The position numbers were made by a program, and so were the translations under genes. DNA of 64,000 nt from an uncultured Phycisphaerales bacterium (GTDB lineage: Bacteria > Planctomycetota > Phycisphaerae > WQYP01), in NCBI GenBank assembly GCA_903845195.1, contig CAIMWO010000031.1:1-64000 (forward strand), written 5' to 3'. Positions 52,895 to 61,526 of the stretch are shown here, piece after piece (position 1 is the first letter of the stretch; each line of letters opens with the position of its first letter). The notes beneath the pieces were generated by a model, which was not told the DNA's origin, made no database searches, and saw only the letters and a list, made by a program, of their open reading frames with translations.

Positions 52895-54349
52895 GTGGCC
52901 GCAGAGGTACAAAACGTCACCAAGGAAGTGTTCCTGACAGCATGTCGCACTGCTGGCTGGTTCATCCGACACAAAGTTTCTGTTGCTACTCCAACTCCCG
53001 GTGAAGCACTTCGCATGGAAGAAGGCCAAGAGGTACACCGGCGTGCGAGAACACTTTTCCCTCAAGGCATCTCAGGGCAGGATCGAACGACCGCAGCGGC
53101 AGCGAAGAAGACCACGCAGTTGATGGCCGATCCGTCAGTCACCACCATCTTCGAGGCTACATTCCACGTCGATGGCTACTCAGCGAGAGCCGATGTTATT
53201 CAGCGAGTCGCAGGGGCCTGGCATCTCGTCGAGATTAAATCCGACGTTGAAGACAAACCAGAATTAGTCGATGACCTTGCTTATACGGCGATGGTCGCCG
53301 TCCGCTGCGGCATTCGAATCGCGAAGGCATCACTGCTCTTGCTCTCCAAGGAGTTCCGCCTCGGCATGGGCAGCGACAAGCTTTTCGTAATGATTGATCA
53401 CACGTCAGACATGGAACAGAAGGTCAGGAACTTCCTCCTGCTCTGGGACGATGTTAGCAGCAAGACCAAGCAGCCGAACCGACCCTCTCCTAACCTCATG
53501 TTGGCCTGCCGGAGTTGCCCCTTCTTTGAGGCAGATTGCCTCGGCCGAGGAATCAACGATCACATCTTCGACCTTCCCCGACTGAGTCAGAAGAAGTTCG
53601 ATGAACTGGCTGCGGAAGGCGTCGTTACAATCCACGAGATTCCCGCTGGGAGTGAACTCACCGATACTCAAGAGCGAGTGCGGCGAAGCGTCATCAGTGG
53701 GCAGCCGTCTATCGCCGGTAGTCTTGCTGGCGAGCTTGCAGCCATCGTCATGCCTGCCTATTACCTCGATTTCGAAACGGTGATGACCGCTCTGCCGCTC
53801 TATCCTGCGATTGCCCCCTACACGCAGATTCCTACTCAGTATTCGGTGCATGTGTGTTCCAACGTCGGAAAGGTCACGGGTCACCGTGAATTTCTTGCCG
53901 ATCCAGCCAGAGATTGCCGTCGTGAACTTGCCCAACAACTGATCACCGATTTGGGGACAAAAGGCAGTGTCATTTCCTACTCCTCGTTTGAAAAGACGAC
54001 CATTCGGGCTCTGGCAGCACATTTCCCCGACCTCAAGAACCCGTTGGCGGTGATAGTGGATCGCATCGTTGACCTGGAGGCCATTTTGCGGCGTGGGTAT
54101 TACCATCCCGGCTTTCACGGCAGAACTTCAATCAAGGTGACGTTGCCGGTGATGGTTCCGAATATGAGCTACGAGGGGCTGGAGATTGGGGATGGGGACA
54201 CGGCCGTGGCGATGTTCGCCCGCATGGCGAAGGGACAGGTGGAAAAGCGGGAGACCGAACGGATTCGGAAGGCGTTGCTGGCGTACTGCAAGCAAGACAC
54301 GCTGGCCATGGTCAAGCTGCATGAGCAACTGACGGCCGCGATCGCATAG
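52895..54349 (+). CDS. DUF2779/Cas4-like nuclease
   Basis: This encodes a 484-residue protein of two parts. Residues to about 240 resemble Cas4/RecB-type nucleases: an upstream Glu (FEATFHVDG), an Asp in SARADVIQR near 100 and E-x-K in HLVEIKSDV near 113-115. Cysteines (LACRSCPFFEADCLG and an N-terminal TACRTAGW) could bind an iron-sulfur cluster. The rest, containing YYLDFETVM near 286, looks like a DEDD 3'-5' exonuclease-like DUF2779 domain. Two nuclease-type folds in one protein suggest DNA or RNA end processing. GGGAGGA lies seven bases before the GTG at 52895, which I prefer to the upstream starts (52847, 52862). Its neighbours have no CRISPR genes. Confidence 0.75.
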   Translation: MAAEVQNVTKEVFLTACRTAGWFIRHKVSVATPTPGEALRMEEGQEVHRRARTLFPQGISGQDRTTAAAAKKTTQLMADPSVTTIFEATFHVDGYSARADVIQRVAGAWHLVEIKSDVEDKPELVDDLAYTAMVAVRCGIRIAKASLLLLSKEFRLGMGSDKLFVMIDHTSDMEQKVRNFLLLWDDVSSKTKQPNRPSPNLMLACRSCPFFEADCLGRGINDHIFDLPRLSQKKFDELAAEGVVTIHEIPAGSELTDTQERVRRSVISGQPSIAGSLAGELAAIVMPAYYLDFETVMTALPLYPAIAPYTQIPTQYSVHVCSNVGKVTGHREFLADPARDCRRELAQQLITDLGTKGSVISYSSFEKTTIRALAAHFPDLKNPLAVIVDRIVDLEAILRRGYYHPGFHGRTSIKVTLPVMVPNMSYEGLEIGDGDTAVAMFARMAKGQVEKRETERIRKALLAYCKQDTLAMVKLHEQLTAAIA

Positions 54350-54597
54350 TCACAGCCATGTAGGATCGGTAGGACAGATCGGGCGCTGGGCATGGGAATC
54401 ATCGTCGCAGAAGAAGAATGCTTATTTGCCACACCCCACCCCATCCCCGGCCACCACGAATTTAGAGCACTCTCCCGGCGTGGACTGTCCTCTCGCCCCC
54501 TTTAAGCTTTCGTGTTCGGTATCCGCCGCAGAAATGGCCCAGGTAGACCTGCTCCAGGGCGGTAACCTTGAGGGGTTTTCATCTTCAACTCCTACGG

Positions 54598-55173
54598 TCA
54601 GACCTTCGCGGCCCAACGATGTATTTCGGGCGATGATTTGATCTCGTCGTATGTCTTCTTAAAGAGATCATCCATCGCCCGTTTGGCACGCTTGTTCGTG
54701 TCGCTCTCGACCGTGAGATTAGTCCTCCAATCCTCAATCCCTCTGCCTTGAACTGTACGGACCCAGATGACCTTTCCTGACCGGTCAGTCAACTCCCATT
54801 CCATGGAGATCACCATTTCACAAGGCTGGAAGCCAATATTGGGAATGCTCTGCTCAACACCCACGACTTTCGCCGTCAATACACCTTGAGCGGTGGCCCG
54901 ATCCGACGCCATTTGCGCGAAGGTCGCCTTTGCCAGTCGAGCGGTATTCTCCTTGAGTACTGGTCCGATTACTAAAACTGGGCCGATTGAGCTGTATTGC
55001 CACTTGGCATCTGTGAAGCCTGGCGCATAGGCGACGTAAACTGAAACAGGAACCCTTTCTGATGCTGCGTACCCGTCGTACGGCTCGACAGATGTTTTGT
55101 ACACCTGCATGCATCCAAACGATGACAGCGCACACATCAGCGTCACAAATAATTGTGGGAGTTTACGAGCCAC
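54598..55173 (-). CDS. lipoprotein of unknown function
   Basis: This encodes a 191-residue exported lipoprotein: a basic start (MARKLPQ), hydrophobic LFVTLMCALSS and the lipobox SFGC. The mature part is alpha/beta and ends with helices (KRAMDDLFKKTYDEI). The GTG at 55173 is chosen since AAAGGA lies six bases upstream; a TTG at 55179 has none. It follows the truncated reverse gene by two bases, so they form a unit. The spacer 54350-54597 holds no gene. Confidence 0.65.
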   Translation of the reverse strand: MARKLPQLFVTLMCALSSFGCMQVYKTSVEPYDGYAASERVPVSVYVAYAPGFTDAKWQYSSIGPVLVIGPVLKENTARLAKATFAQMASDRATAQGVLTAKVVGVEQSIPNIGFQPCEMVISMEWELTDRSGKVIWVRTVQGRGIEDWRTNLTVESDTNKRAKRAMDDLFKKTYDEIKSSPEIHRWAAKV

Positions 55174-55175
55174 GA

Positions 55176-55445
55176 TCAATCCTTTCTCACATCAAAAGTT
55201 ACTGGAATGGAAATCGTTCTGGCAGTGTCTATATCTGTCACAATGGCGGTCATTCGAAGCCGCTGAGGAATGGATACCTTCGCAGAATAATAGATGAATC
55301 CTTGCACGGATTTGCCGGACGAGACGGTTTGCCGACGAAGCTCTTTGACTTCGAAATTGTGTTTTAGATTCTCGGTATCGGCAATCATCGCCGCACCGAC
55401 AATCACAACCGGAAGTGAAACGATTGCAGTGCCGCCGATCGCAAA
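55176..55445 (-). pseudogene. N-terminally truncated secreted-protein gene
   Basis: The last 90 codons look coding: a hydrophobic stretch (IGGTAIVSLPVVIVGAAM), then HNFEVKELRR, VSSGKSVQGFIYYS and a beta-rich end. No good start exists in front of the hydrophobic part, and just beyond it the sequence becomes the zinc-ribbon gene on the other strand. A short version could start at the ATG at 55388 (70 residues). The end is two bases before the lipoprotein start. Confidence 0.4.
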
Positions 55446-55448
55446 TGC

Positions 55449-56567
55449 ATGAAGTGTGGAATGGTCCAAGATGAAGGGCACGTCTGGGATGGCTGCAAAT
55501 GTAACATTTGTCAGACTACGCGTGACGTGCAGCACGACTGGAATAAGGATTGCGAACGTTGTGCTCGCTGCGGTGCTACGCGAATCCATCCTCACGATTG
55601 GACCAAGAACTGTGAAGCGTGCGCCCACTGCAGTGTCACTCGTACCGGTGCCCATGATAGCTCAAAGAGCTGTGAGGTTTGTGCTCGCTGTAATGCGACT
55701 CTTACCAATGCTCACGACTGGTCCAAGAGTTGCGAGACGTGTGCGCGTTGTGGTGCCACTCGTACTAACGCACACGGTTGGAAAGGCTGTAAATGCTGGA
55801 AATGCGGCACGATTCGAGATGAGAGGCATGCATGGGATGGATGTAGTTGCCAGAGGTGCGGCAAAACGCGAGATAGAGGGCACGCTTGGATCGGCTGCAA
55901 GTGCAGGAAATGCCGAGCTACCCGGGATGAATTGCATGAGTGGAGCAACGAAGACTGTCAGAAGTGCGCGAAATGTGGCACAACAAGGGCGAACGGCCAT
56001 TCCTGGTATGGCCGCAAGTGCAGAAATTGCCAAGTAACCCGTAGGGAAGAGCATGATCTGAGTAGTGAAAGCTTGACATCATCGCATTACGCGGGGGTTT
56101 CGGGCGACGTGAATATGAACTCGAGAATGGAAAGTTTTGTGGCGGCCGTTAGTGCCGATTTTCCCAGATACCAAAGCAGCGACGTCGCATGGTGGAAACA
56201 GGTCTGGAATGCCGTTGGTGACGGGGATCGGGATCATGCACAACTGAGTCCGCTACAGATAGATTTCACGCTCCTAACACTCGACCTACCAAGTAGCCAT
56301 GTCGCCGATGAATTCATGTTGTCGCTGTCCTTCGCGAAACGGACTTCTCAGGGCATTCAGCTCGACGCACATATGTGGGCCGTTCGAAATTTGAAAATCG
56401 AAGGTTCGAGTGCATGCGCAGTCCTTATGACTTGTCCTTTTCTGGCGGGTGAGATCGTTGAAGTCACGAAGAAAGCTTCGGAAAAAGGATATAAGGTAAA
56501 AGCCCATTCGTTCGGTGATGAATCCAAACAAAAGATTGAGCTGGCGAAGGAAAAGATGGGGACGTGA
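55449..56567 (+). CDS. tandem zinc-ribbon (Cys-repeat) protein
   Basis: This encodes a 372-residue protein. Residues 1 to about 200 consist of about ten tandem modules of roughly 15-22 residues of the type C-x-x-C-G-x-T-R-x-x-x-H-x-W (CARCGATRIHPHDW, CKCWKCGTIRDERHAWDGC, CAKCGTTRANGHSW), each likely to bind a zinc ion. The final 150 residues are a different, globular part (RNLKIEGSSACAVLMTCPFL, then ASEKGYKVKAHSF). Many of the repeats share nearly identical DNA, indicating recent tandem duplication. I have seen comparable Cys-repeat fronts in planctomycete HEAT-type proteins. No clear ribosome site precedes the ATG, and the gene abuts the reverse truncated gene, so the front could be rearranged. 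Confidence 0.65.
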   Translation: MKCGMVQDEGHVWDGCKCNICQTTRDVQHDWNKDCERCARCGATRIHPHDWTKNCEACAHCSVTRTGAHDSSKSCEVCARCNATLTNAHDWSKSCETCARCGATRTNAHGWKGCKCWKCGTIRDERHAWDGCSCQRCGKTRDRGHAWIGCKCRKCRATRDELHEWSNEDCQKCAKCGTTRANGHSWYGRKCRNCQVTRREEHDLSSESLTSSHYAGVSGDVNMNSRMESFVAAVSADFPRYQSSDVAWWKQVWNAVGDGDRDHAQLSPLQIDFTLLTLDLPSSHVADEFMLSLSFAKRTSQGIQLDAHMWAVRNLKIEGSSACAVLMTCPFLAGEIVEVTKKASEKGYKVKAHSFGDESKQKIELAKEKMGT

Positions 56568-56687
56568 TCAAAAGAGTCAACGTATTCGACTAAGGAAGTT
56601 TCATCGTCTGGCAGGAATGATCGACAAGTTTTGTGATGAGAAGGCAACTACGTGCCTGGTAAGTAGATGGTTGAAAGGAACCAAGTC

Positions 56688-57041
56688 ATGGCAGACAAGC
56701 TCGTTGAGGAAACGAAGAAATTCATCAGTGACGTTCTTGAGAGAAACGGAGGTGACAGCTCGGTACTGGCGTTCTACTTCTCTACTCCGGCTGATGAGAC
56801 TTCTCGCAAATTCTATCGGTCTCTGGATTTCGCAAAGCCAGCGGGCGCGCTGGCTTTCCTTTACGACGGTCGCGGCTGTGTGGAATCCGCGTTAATGATG
56901 GGCGGGCCGTTCAGGAGTTGCGACATCCAAAACATGATGAGAATCGCCAGAACGATGGGCTTTTCCGTCAACAGCTGGGGATTTGGTCCAACTGCCGAGC
57001 GAGAACTTGATGCAGCCAAGGCGGCGGTTGGTGTGGAGTGA
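56688..57041 (+). CDS. hypothetical protein
   Basis: This encodes a 117-residue soluble alpha/beta protein (helix LVEETKKFISDVLERNG, then LAFYFSTPADETSRKFYRSL and a glycine-rich FGPTAERELD). AAAGGA lies eight bases before the ATG, so translation from 56688 is likely. It follows the zinc-ribbon gene on the same strand. No family is recognised. Confidence 0.5.
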   Translation: MADKLVEETKKFISDVLERNGGDSSVLAFYFSTPADETSRKFYRSLDFAKPAGALAFLYDGRGCVESALMMGGPFRSCDIQNMMRIARTMGFSVNSWGFGPTAERELDAAKAAVGVE

Positions 57042-57791
57042 GCTGCGTAGATTGGCGGGTGGCATCGCCATAAGCACAGGTGCTATGGCCGTTTCAAACG
57101 GCCATGCTTCTGCCCCGTCAATACGGATGCTCCGGCAGGCCCACCGTGTCCAGCGGCAATGGCCCGCGGCGCAGGCCGGCATAATCGCCGGCACTGGACC
57201 AAAGCCGGAAAAGCTTTCACGGCTCGTTGATCGGTTTCAACCCCGCTCCCCTATTATCCCGGCGCTGGACGGATACGAGAGCGTGGCCTTTGGAAGCTCG
57301 CTGATCCTCAAGCCCCCCTGTCCGCCGCCTTCCACGACGTCGTCAACGAGCAGATGCTAATCAGACAGGGTGTACTCAGCGCCGGTGCATCGCTCGGGCC
57401 TACCCCAAACTTGGATGGGCGCGGCAGACCGTCGATCGCCCGACAAGACGCCCGTGGCCTATCCAATCTCAGGAGCCGCATTTCACGCTCAATTCGCGCA
57501 TGAAGAATAAGTTTCATCCGTGTGAGTGCCCATATCTCGACGGGCCATCTCGACGTGGCAGACATCTTCATCCATCCCTTCGACCATCACCCGCCCCACC
57601 AGTCAATCATGAGCGTTCCGGGGTCACGTGATTCATCAGTGGCAATCCGGTTGAGTCCTGGGCTGTCCCATGGCATATTGCGGGCATTTCTGGGAACGGT
57701 TGCGGGCACAATTAACAGGAACTTTGATTCGGCGTGGTGTTCGGGAGGGAAGGCTGCGTCTCTTTACCTGGCGACCATTATCATCAGCGGT
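57042..57791. other. intergenic stretch with a hairpin
   Basis: A 10-bp inverted repeat, ATGGCCGTTT (57085-57094) and AAACGGCCAT (57096-57105), lies 44 bases after the previous stop and may act as a terminator, though without a clear T-run. Open frames here lack ribosome sites and look non-coding. The segment around 57190-57360 has a decayed-gene look (DRFQPRSPIIPALDGYESVA), but I cannot identify it. Confidence 0.4.
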
Positions 57792-58391
57792 CTATTTCTC
57801 TGACGCGACAATCATGAGCGTTTCCACCTCAACGATTCTTGCGAGCCAAATAAGCTTTGGCTCTGTGTAAAAATCTCCGGGTCGCGTGCATTTAATGCGA
57901 TATTGGATTTCATATGTTCGGTTTGCCTTGGCATCAAATTCCATCCGCTTATCTGCCATATAAATAAAACCCGATTGCTCAAGCCCCGGAGTAAAGACGA
58001 TATCATGGTGACCAGGAGAAAGTGGCAGGACTACACCAAGAGACTTTAGTGCGGACGGTTTTGCGTTGTCGAGTTCCTTGACAACTAAATATCCACTCCT
58101 ATTGTGGGGATCAATGTGGTACCAGCTGGCAGGTGCATGATCAGGGTCACCCTCGAACCAACCATATCTCAACGCAGCTTGTCCAGGCGAAGCAACTGCG
58201 GTGCTGGGTGTTAATATGCACTCTCCGGCATTCAACCGCCACCATGCGGCTGAGCGGTTAGCGCTGCATCCAGTCATCATCACTGCGAAGAATACCATTA
58301 GGAAACAAACGCAACTGGCGCGTAACTTTACGACCAGAACATCGGACACGGGAAATCTATTTACGAACGAAGCAAGTAATGACCAATTCAC
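57792..58391 (-). CDS. lipoprotein of unknown function
   Basis: This encodes a 199-residue lipoprotein: a basic stretch (VVKLRAS), a hydrophobic VCFLMVFFAVM and the lipobox MMTGCSAN. The mature part is beta-rich with AALRYGWFEGD and ends with GDFYTEPKLIWLARI. The GTG at 58391 is chosen for AAGGAG six bases upstream; the signal region is longer than usual (about 42 residues to the Cys), so an internal start such as GTG at 58349 remains possible. A short lipoprotein gene lies upstream on the same strand. Confidence 0.6.
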   Translation of the reverse strand: MNWSLLASFVNRFPVSDVLVVKLRASCVCFLMVFFAVMMTGCSANRSAAWWRLNAGECILTPSTAVASPGQAALRYGWFEGDPDHAPASWYHIDPHNRSGYLVVKELDNAKPSALKSLGVVLPLSPGHHDIVFTPGLEQSGFIYMADKRMEFDAKANRTYEIQYRIKCTRPGDFYTEPKLIWLARIVEVETLMIVASEK

Positions 58392-58512
58392 AAGAAACTC
58401 CTTTATTGCACGTCGGCACGGCGACATTTCAAACCGCAGCAACTTCTATGATCCGTGATCTTCCCGTCAACTTTGGGCTGACGACCGTTGTCAGTCTGTT
58501 TGCGTAGCTCAT

Positions 58513-58611
58513 CTACTTTGGACCATGGATTGGCAAACGTGAGGCGGCGCAACCGCCAAGAAGCCCGACCGTTGTGACAAGAAGGACAACTCCACGATAA
58601 ATGCAGCCCAT
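58513..58611 (-). CDS. short lipoprotein (32 residues)
   Basis: This small reverse gene encodes a basic start, a hydrophobic core VVLLVTTVGL and a lipobox LLGGC|AAS, leaving an 11-residue mature peptide ending in IHGPK. An AGAGG sequence precedes the ATG at 58611 by about eight bases. Such short lipoproteins resemble entericidin-like peptides. The length is small, but the lipobox makes it credible. Confidence 0.45.
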   Translation of the reverse strand: MGCIYRGVVLLVTTVGLLGGCAASRLPIHGPK

Positions 58612-58829
58612 GGTTTCCGCCTCTCGTGTCTGCTGAAGCGAACTACTGGAAAGAGATATGACTGCATGGGAAATCTACGCGCTGCCGGGCATGTTGTCGA
58701 GATATTTGTTCAAGGTTTTTTGGGGCGCGTTTGGATTGCCACCTGCCCAAACTTTCCTCTTGCCAACCGACCTACATGTGGTAATGTCAGCATATTCATA
58801 TCTGGGAGCGATCTTCGGCTGCCTAAGTG

Positions 58830-58857
58830 CGACCCGGCGACGAAGATTGTGCCGTGA
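58830..58857 (+). repeat. GCGACC...GATTGTGCCGT element, copy 1
   Basis: A stretch of 26-28 bases (gcgaccc...gaagattgtgccgt) recurs with few changes at 61317-61344, in both cases about 65-90 bases before a gene for a membrane protein. It may be a shared control site or a small repeat. Confidence 0.4.
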
Positions 58858-58921
58858 ACGGCGGAGAGGAAGAAGTCTACTGAATATCGCCCTGTTTTCT
58901 CTTTTCTGTGGGAAAGATGCC

Positions 58922-59899
58922 ATGAAATTCAAAATCACCAGCACCACTGCAAAGGGTTTGATCTTTTACGATTTCGTTGAGATGCCTTCGGCGGAATCCG
59001 CCGAACAGTACGCCAAAGAACGAAGACCCGATTGCATCAGTCGTGACGTCGTGATGCAAGATTCATCGTCCTCAAACACAGATGCGATCAGAGTGGTAGG
59101 GGAAGACCTGACGATGCCAGCAGTACCCGATGACACGCGTGCCCCGGCTGTGGTTGAAGGCGCAAGTTTTACGAACTCTTCTGGCGCACCCCGGTATCGA
59201 GTCTTCGTAACAAGCCAAAAACGGCGTGCCGCTGACATAACCGCAATTATTAAGGGGATAACATTTGCCGGACGCTCGATACCGGTCGTGGCAAATCAAG
59301 GCGAGGAGGGCCTCGTCAAGGCCGATGCTGAACTCGTTGACTTCGTGTGCCCGTCCTGCTGTCGCCCATACGCTACTGTGTACTCGCCCTTTCCTCTGGT
59401 GTTTCGTTGTCGGACTTGTGGAAAATTGGCTTCTATCGAGGTGAATGCCAAAAGTACCGATGAGGACGACTGGAACACCGGGGCGATTCGCCGCCTTAGA
59501 AGGGCCTACGGCGTTTTGCTTGCGATATGGATAGTCAGCGCTATCGCCTTCTTTATCGCCGCGGGAGGAATCCTCACTTGGTATCCCGACCAGGAAACAA
59601 CGCTGCTCAGCTTCGTGATCATATTTCATATTCTGCATACAGTTTGGGCTATCATTTTGGGAGTAATGTTGTATGGGTGCATGCGCAAGGTGTTGCATTA
59701 TCGTGCTATTGGTGGATGGGGCATAAATAATGGATTCCTCTTTCTTTTTGGCATCCCGACTGTTCGGTTATTTCTCCCGCATTTCGATCCACTGTGGATT
59801 GTCGTCTGGGTTGTCGTGTTTTGGTGGTGTGACGCGATGGTGATCAATGCTGTGCGTTTGCGAGAGATGTGCGACTTACGTAACAAGCAGACCATTTGA
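58922..59899 (+). CDS. zinc-ribbon membrane protein
   Basis: This encodes a 325-residue protein. A soluble front (MKFKITSTTAKGLIFYDF, then ESAEQYAKERRPDCISRDV) precedes a ribbon with two CxxC-type pairs (VCPSCCRPYATVYSPFPLVF, then CRTCG), followed by four hydrophobic helices (YGVLLAIWIVSAIAFFI, LLSFVIIFHILHTVWAIILG, LFLFGIPTVRLFL, WIVVWVVVFWW). The ATG at 58922 has a moderate GGAAAG site; a longer frame from 58658 has an unconvincing N-terminus. Function is unknown. Confidence 0.55.
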   Translation: MKFKITSTTAKGLIFYDFVEMPSAESAEQYAKERRPDCISRDVVMQDSSSSNTDAIRVVGEDLTMPAVPDDTRAPAVVEGASFTNSSGAPRYRVFVTSQKRRAADITAIIKGITFAGRSIPVVANQGEEGLVKADAELVDFVCPSCCRPYATVYSPFPLVFRCRTCGKLASIEVNAKSTDEDDWNTGAIRRLRRAYGVLLAIWIVSAIAFFIAAGGILTWYPDQETTLLSFVIIFHILHTVWAIILGVMLYGCMRKVLHYRAIGGWGINNGFLFLFGIPTVRLFLPHFDPLWIVVWVVVFWWCDAMVINAVRLREMCDLRNKQTI

Positions 59900-60006
59900 C
59901 GATTTGAAAGCCGAAATAGATTTCAGGGATCATTGCTCGGTTTCAAACCCCGTCTCACCCTGCTCCGCTAGCACTATTCGGTGCCGCCTTTCGGAGGATT
60001 AGAGCG

Positions 60007-61236
60007 ATGAGTGTTTCAAAGCTACTATTACGAGTTACAGTCGCTCTAGTTGCATTCTTTAGCTGGCCTACTCTCATCGTTTGCGGGCCCATCTTGGCTT
60101 TAGCCAACGGAGAGCTGATCGAAGGTGGTGCCAGATTCGGCCTTGTGGTCCTTTCACTGCTTGTTTTACCTCTCGGCATTTTTATGGGAGTGTGTGGTGC
60201 TCGGGGACGGTTCCCCCATTTGTCTAAACTCAAGATCAAGAATGCGTCCTTTGCTAAGATCTGCTTTTTGGGCTGGCTGTTATTGTTTGATTTTGGCATT
60301 TTCTCGGCCTTCCAAGGATTTTGGCCCAATTTTCCAAAACTAAATTGTGCGATCTATACCATCGGCTTCGTGTTGGGATTTGGCGGCACCATCCCGATGA
60401 TACTGATTGTAACCAACCACCAGGCTGAATTGGTGGGACTAAATGATGGCAAGAATGCTAGGGCAGCACCGACCCTACTCCGCTTCCCGCTCCTTATTCG
60501 TCTGCTTGAAAGATTTGCTAAAGCGCTAAGCGTGCGGAGTGATTTTCTGCCCACCATAGTTTCTCTCTCCCTATTTCCCGCGATCATTTTTTGTGCTATT
60601 GCTTACTTTACCGTGCTACCAATTATCGAGACTGGATTTTCGCAGCAGGAATCTACGGCCAACCTTCAATATGGCCCGAATGTTTCTACGCATCTTGTGT
60701 TTCACCCCGGTGATTGGGTTTCTGTATTGGGTCGTGAAGGTTGTCGGATCTCAATGCCTCGGGCATCGGGCCAGTGTGATGGAACAAAATATGATTGTGA
60801 CACCAGAGGTGATCCGAGTGACGAACCAATCCTTGGGGGTGAGAAAAAATGGGACACGGTTACGACCTCGATAAATGGGCACCCAGCTAGCGTAGCAAGT
60901 GGCGAGTTTCAGATCAGACTGCCAGTCGATGATAGAATTAGAGGAAAACGCTTCACATTTCATGCTACCGCTGAAACTTTGTTTCCCATAGCAACGGGAT
61001 TCAATCGGGAAACACAGAACAATGAATTTATATGGAGTAACCCCCAGACCATTACAATAGATTCATTTGTAGATATTCCATCGAAGATGTCGATACAGGT
61101 ATATTCCTTGTTACGTTCAATCTTCTGGTTGAGTATGTTTCTGGGATATGAGGGATGGATTGCACTCGCTCTTATCAATGCACCTGATGATGTGCGTCAC
61201 AAGTTTGCTATCTTCGATGATTCGGGACGGGCCTGA
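60007..61236 (+). CDS. multi-pass membrane protein, unknown
   Basis: This encodes a 409-residue protein with about six hydrophobic helices: VALVAFFSWPTLIVCGPILA, FGLVVLSLLVLPLGIFMG, ICFLGWLLLFDFGIFSAF, IGFVLGFGGTIPMILIV, SLSLFPAIIFCAIAYF and a C-terminal SIFWLSMFLGYEGWIALAL. Between the last two is a roughly 160-residue extracytoplasmic beta-rich domain with three Cys. A GGAGGA site precedes the ATG. It follows the zinc-ribbon membrane gene and may share a role with it. Confidence 0.6.
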   Translation: MSVSKLLLRVTVALVAFFSWPTLIVCGPILALANGELIEGGARFGLVVLSLLVLPLGIFMGVCGARGRFPHLSKLKIKNASFAKICFLGWLLLFDFGIFSAFQGFWPNFPKLNCAIYTIGFVLGFGGTIPMILIVTNHQAELVGLNDGKNARAAPTLLRFPLLIRLLERFAKALSVRSDFLPTIVSLSLFPAIIFCAIAYFTVLPIIETGFSQQESTANLQYGPNVSTHLVFHPGDWVSVLGREGCRISMPRASGQCDGTKYDCDTRGDPSDEPILGGEKKWDTVTTSINGHPASVASGEFQIRLPVDDRIRGKRFTFHATAETLFPIATGFNRETQNNEFIWSNPQTITIDSFVDIPSKMSIQVYSLLRSIFWLSMFLGYEGWIALALINAPDDVRHKFAIFDDSGRA

Positions 61237-61316
61237 AATAACTTCCGGACCTATGTGTGGGGGGCACATGGGTTCCATGTTAGGCAGGAGGACGTCGAAG
61301 TATCAAGGCCTGTGGA

Positions 61317-61344
61317 GCGACCAGCGACGGAGATTGTGCCGTAA
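61317..61344 (+). repeat. GCGACC...GATTGTGCCGT element, copy 2
   Basis: This is the second copy of the element at 58830-58857. It lies about 93 bases before the small frame at 61437. The spacer from 61237 holds no gene. Confidence 0.4.
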
Positions 61345-61436
61345 GAACTTGAATCCTGTCCCGTTACTTCCTCCCCGAATGGGATTATGCCTGTCTCGTT
61401 TTCCGTATTCCCGTGACAGATGAAAGGCTTCGTATC

Positions 61437-61526
61437 ATGACGTTCAATGCCGGGTCGAGGATCTTCTTGTACGCATCGATGTTCCTGGCTGCAGCTTACC
61501 TTTTTGTAGCCGGAGGCCATCCATGA
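61437..61526 (+). CDS. 29-residue membrane peptide (tentative)
   Basis: This short frame has a hydrophobic segment (IFLYASMFLAAAYLFVAG). Its stop overlaps the next gene's start (ATGA), which suggests translational coupling. GAAAGG lies about nine bases before its ATG. It could be a leader peptide, a small membrane partner or a chance frame. Confidence 0.35.
   Translation: MTFNAGSRIFLYASMFLAAAYLFVAGGHP

Noticed and set aside
57522-57803. Small forward frame of 93 codons
   Set aside because: No ribosome site or protein pattern, and it runs into the end of a reverse lipoprotein gene.
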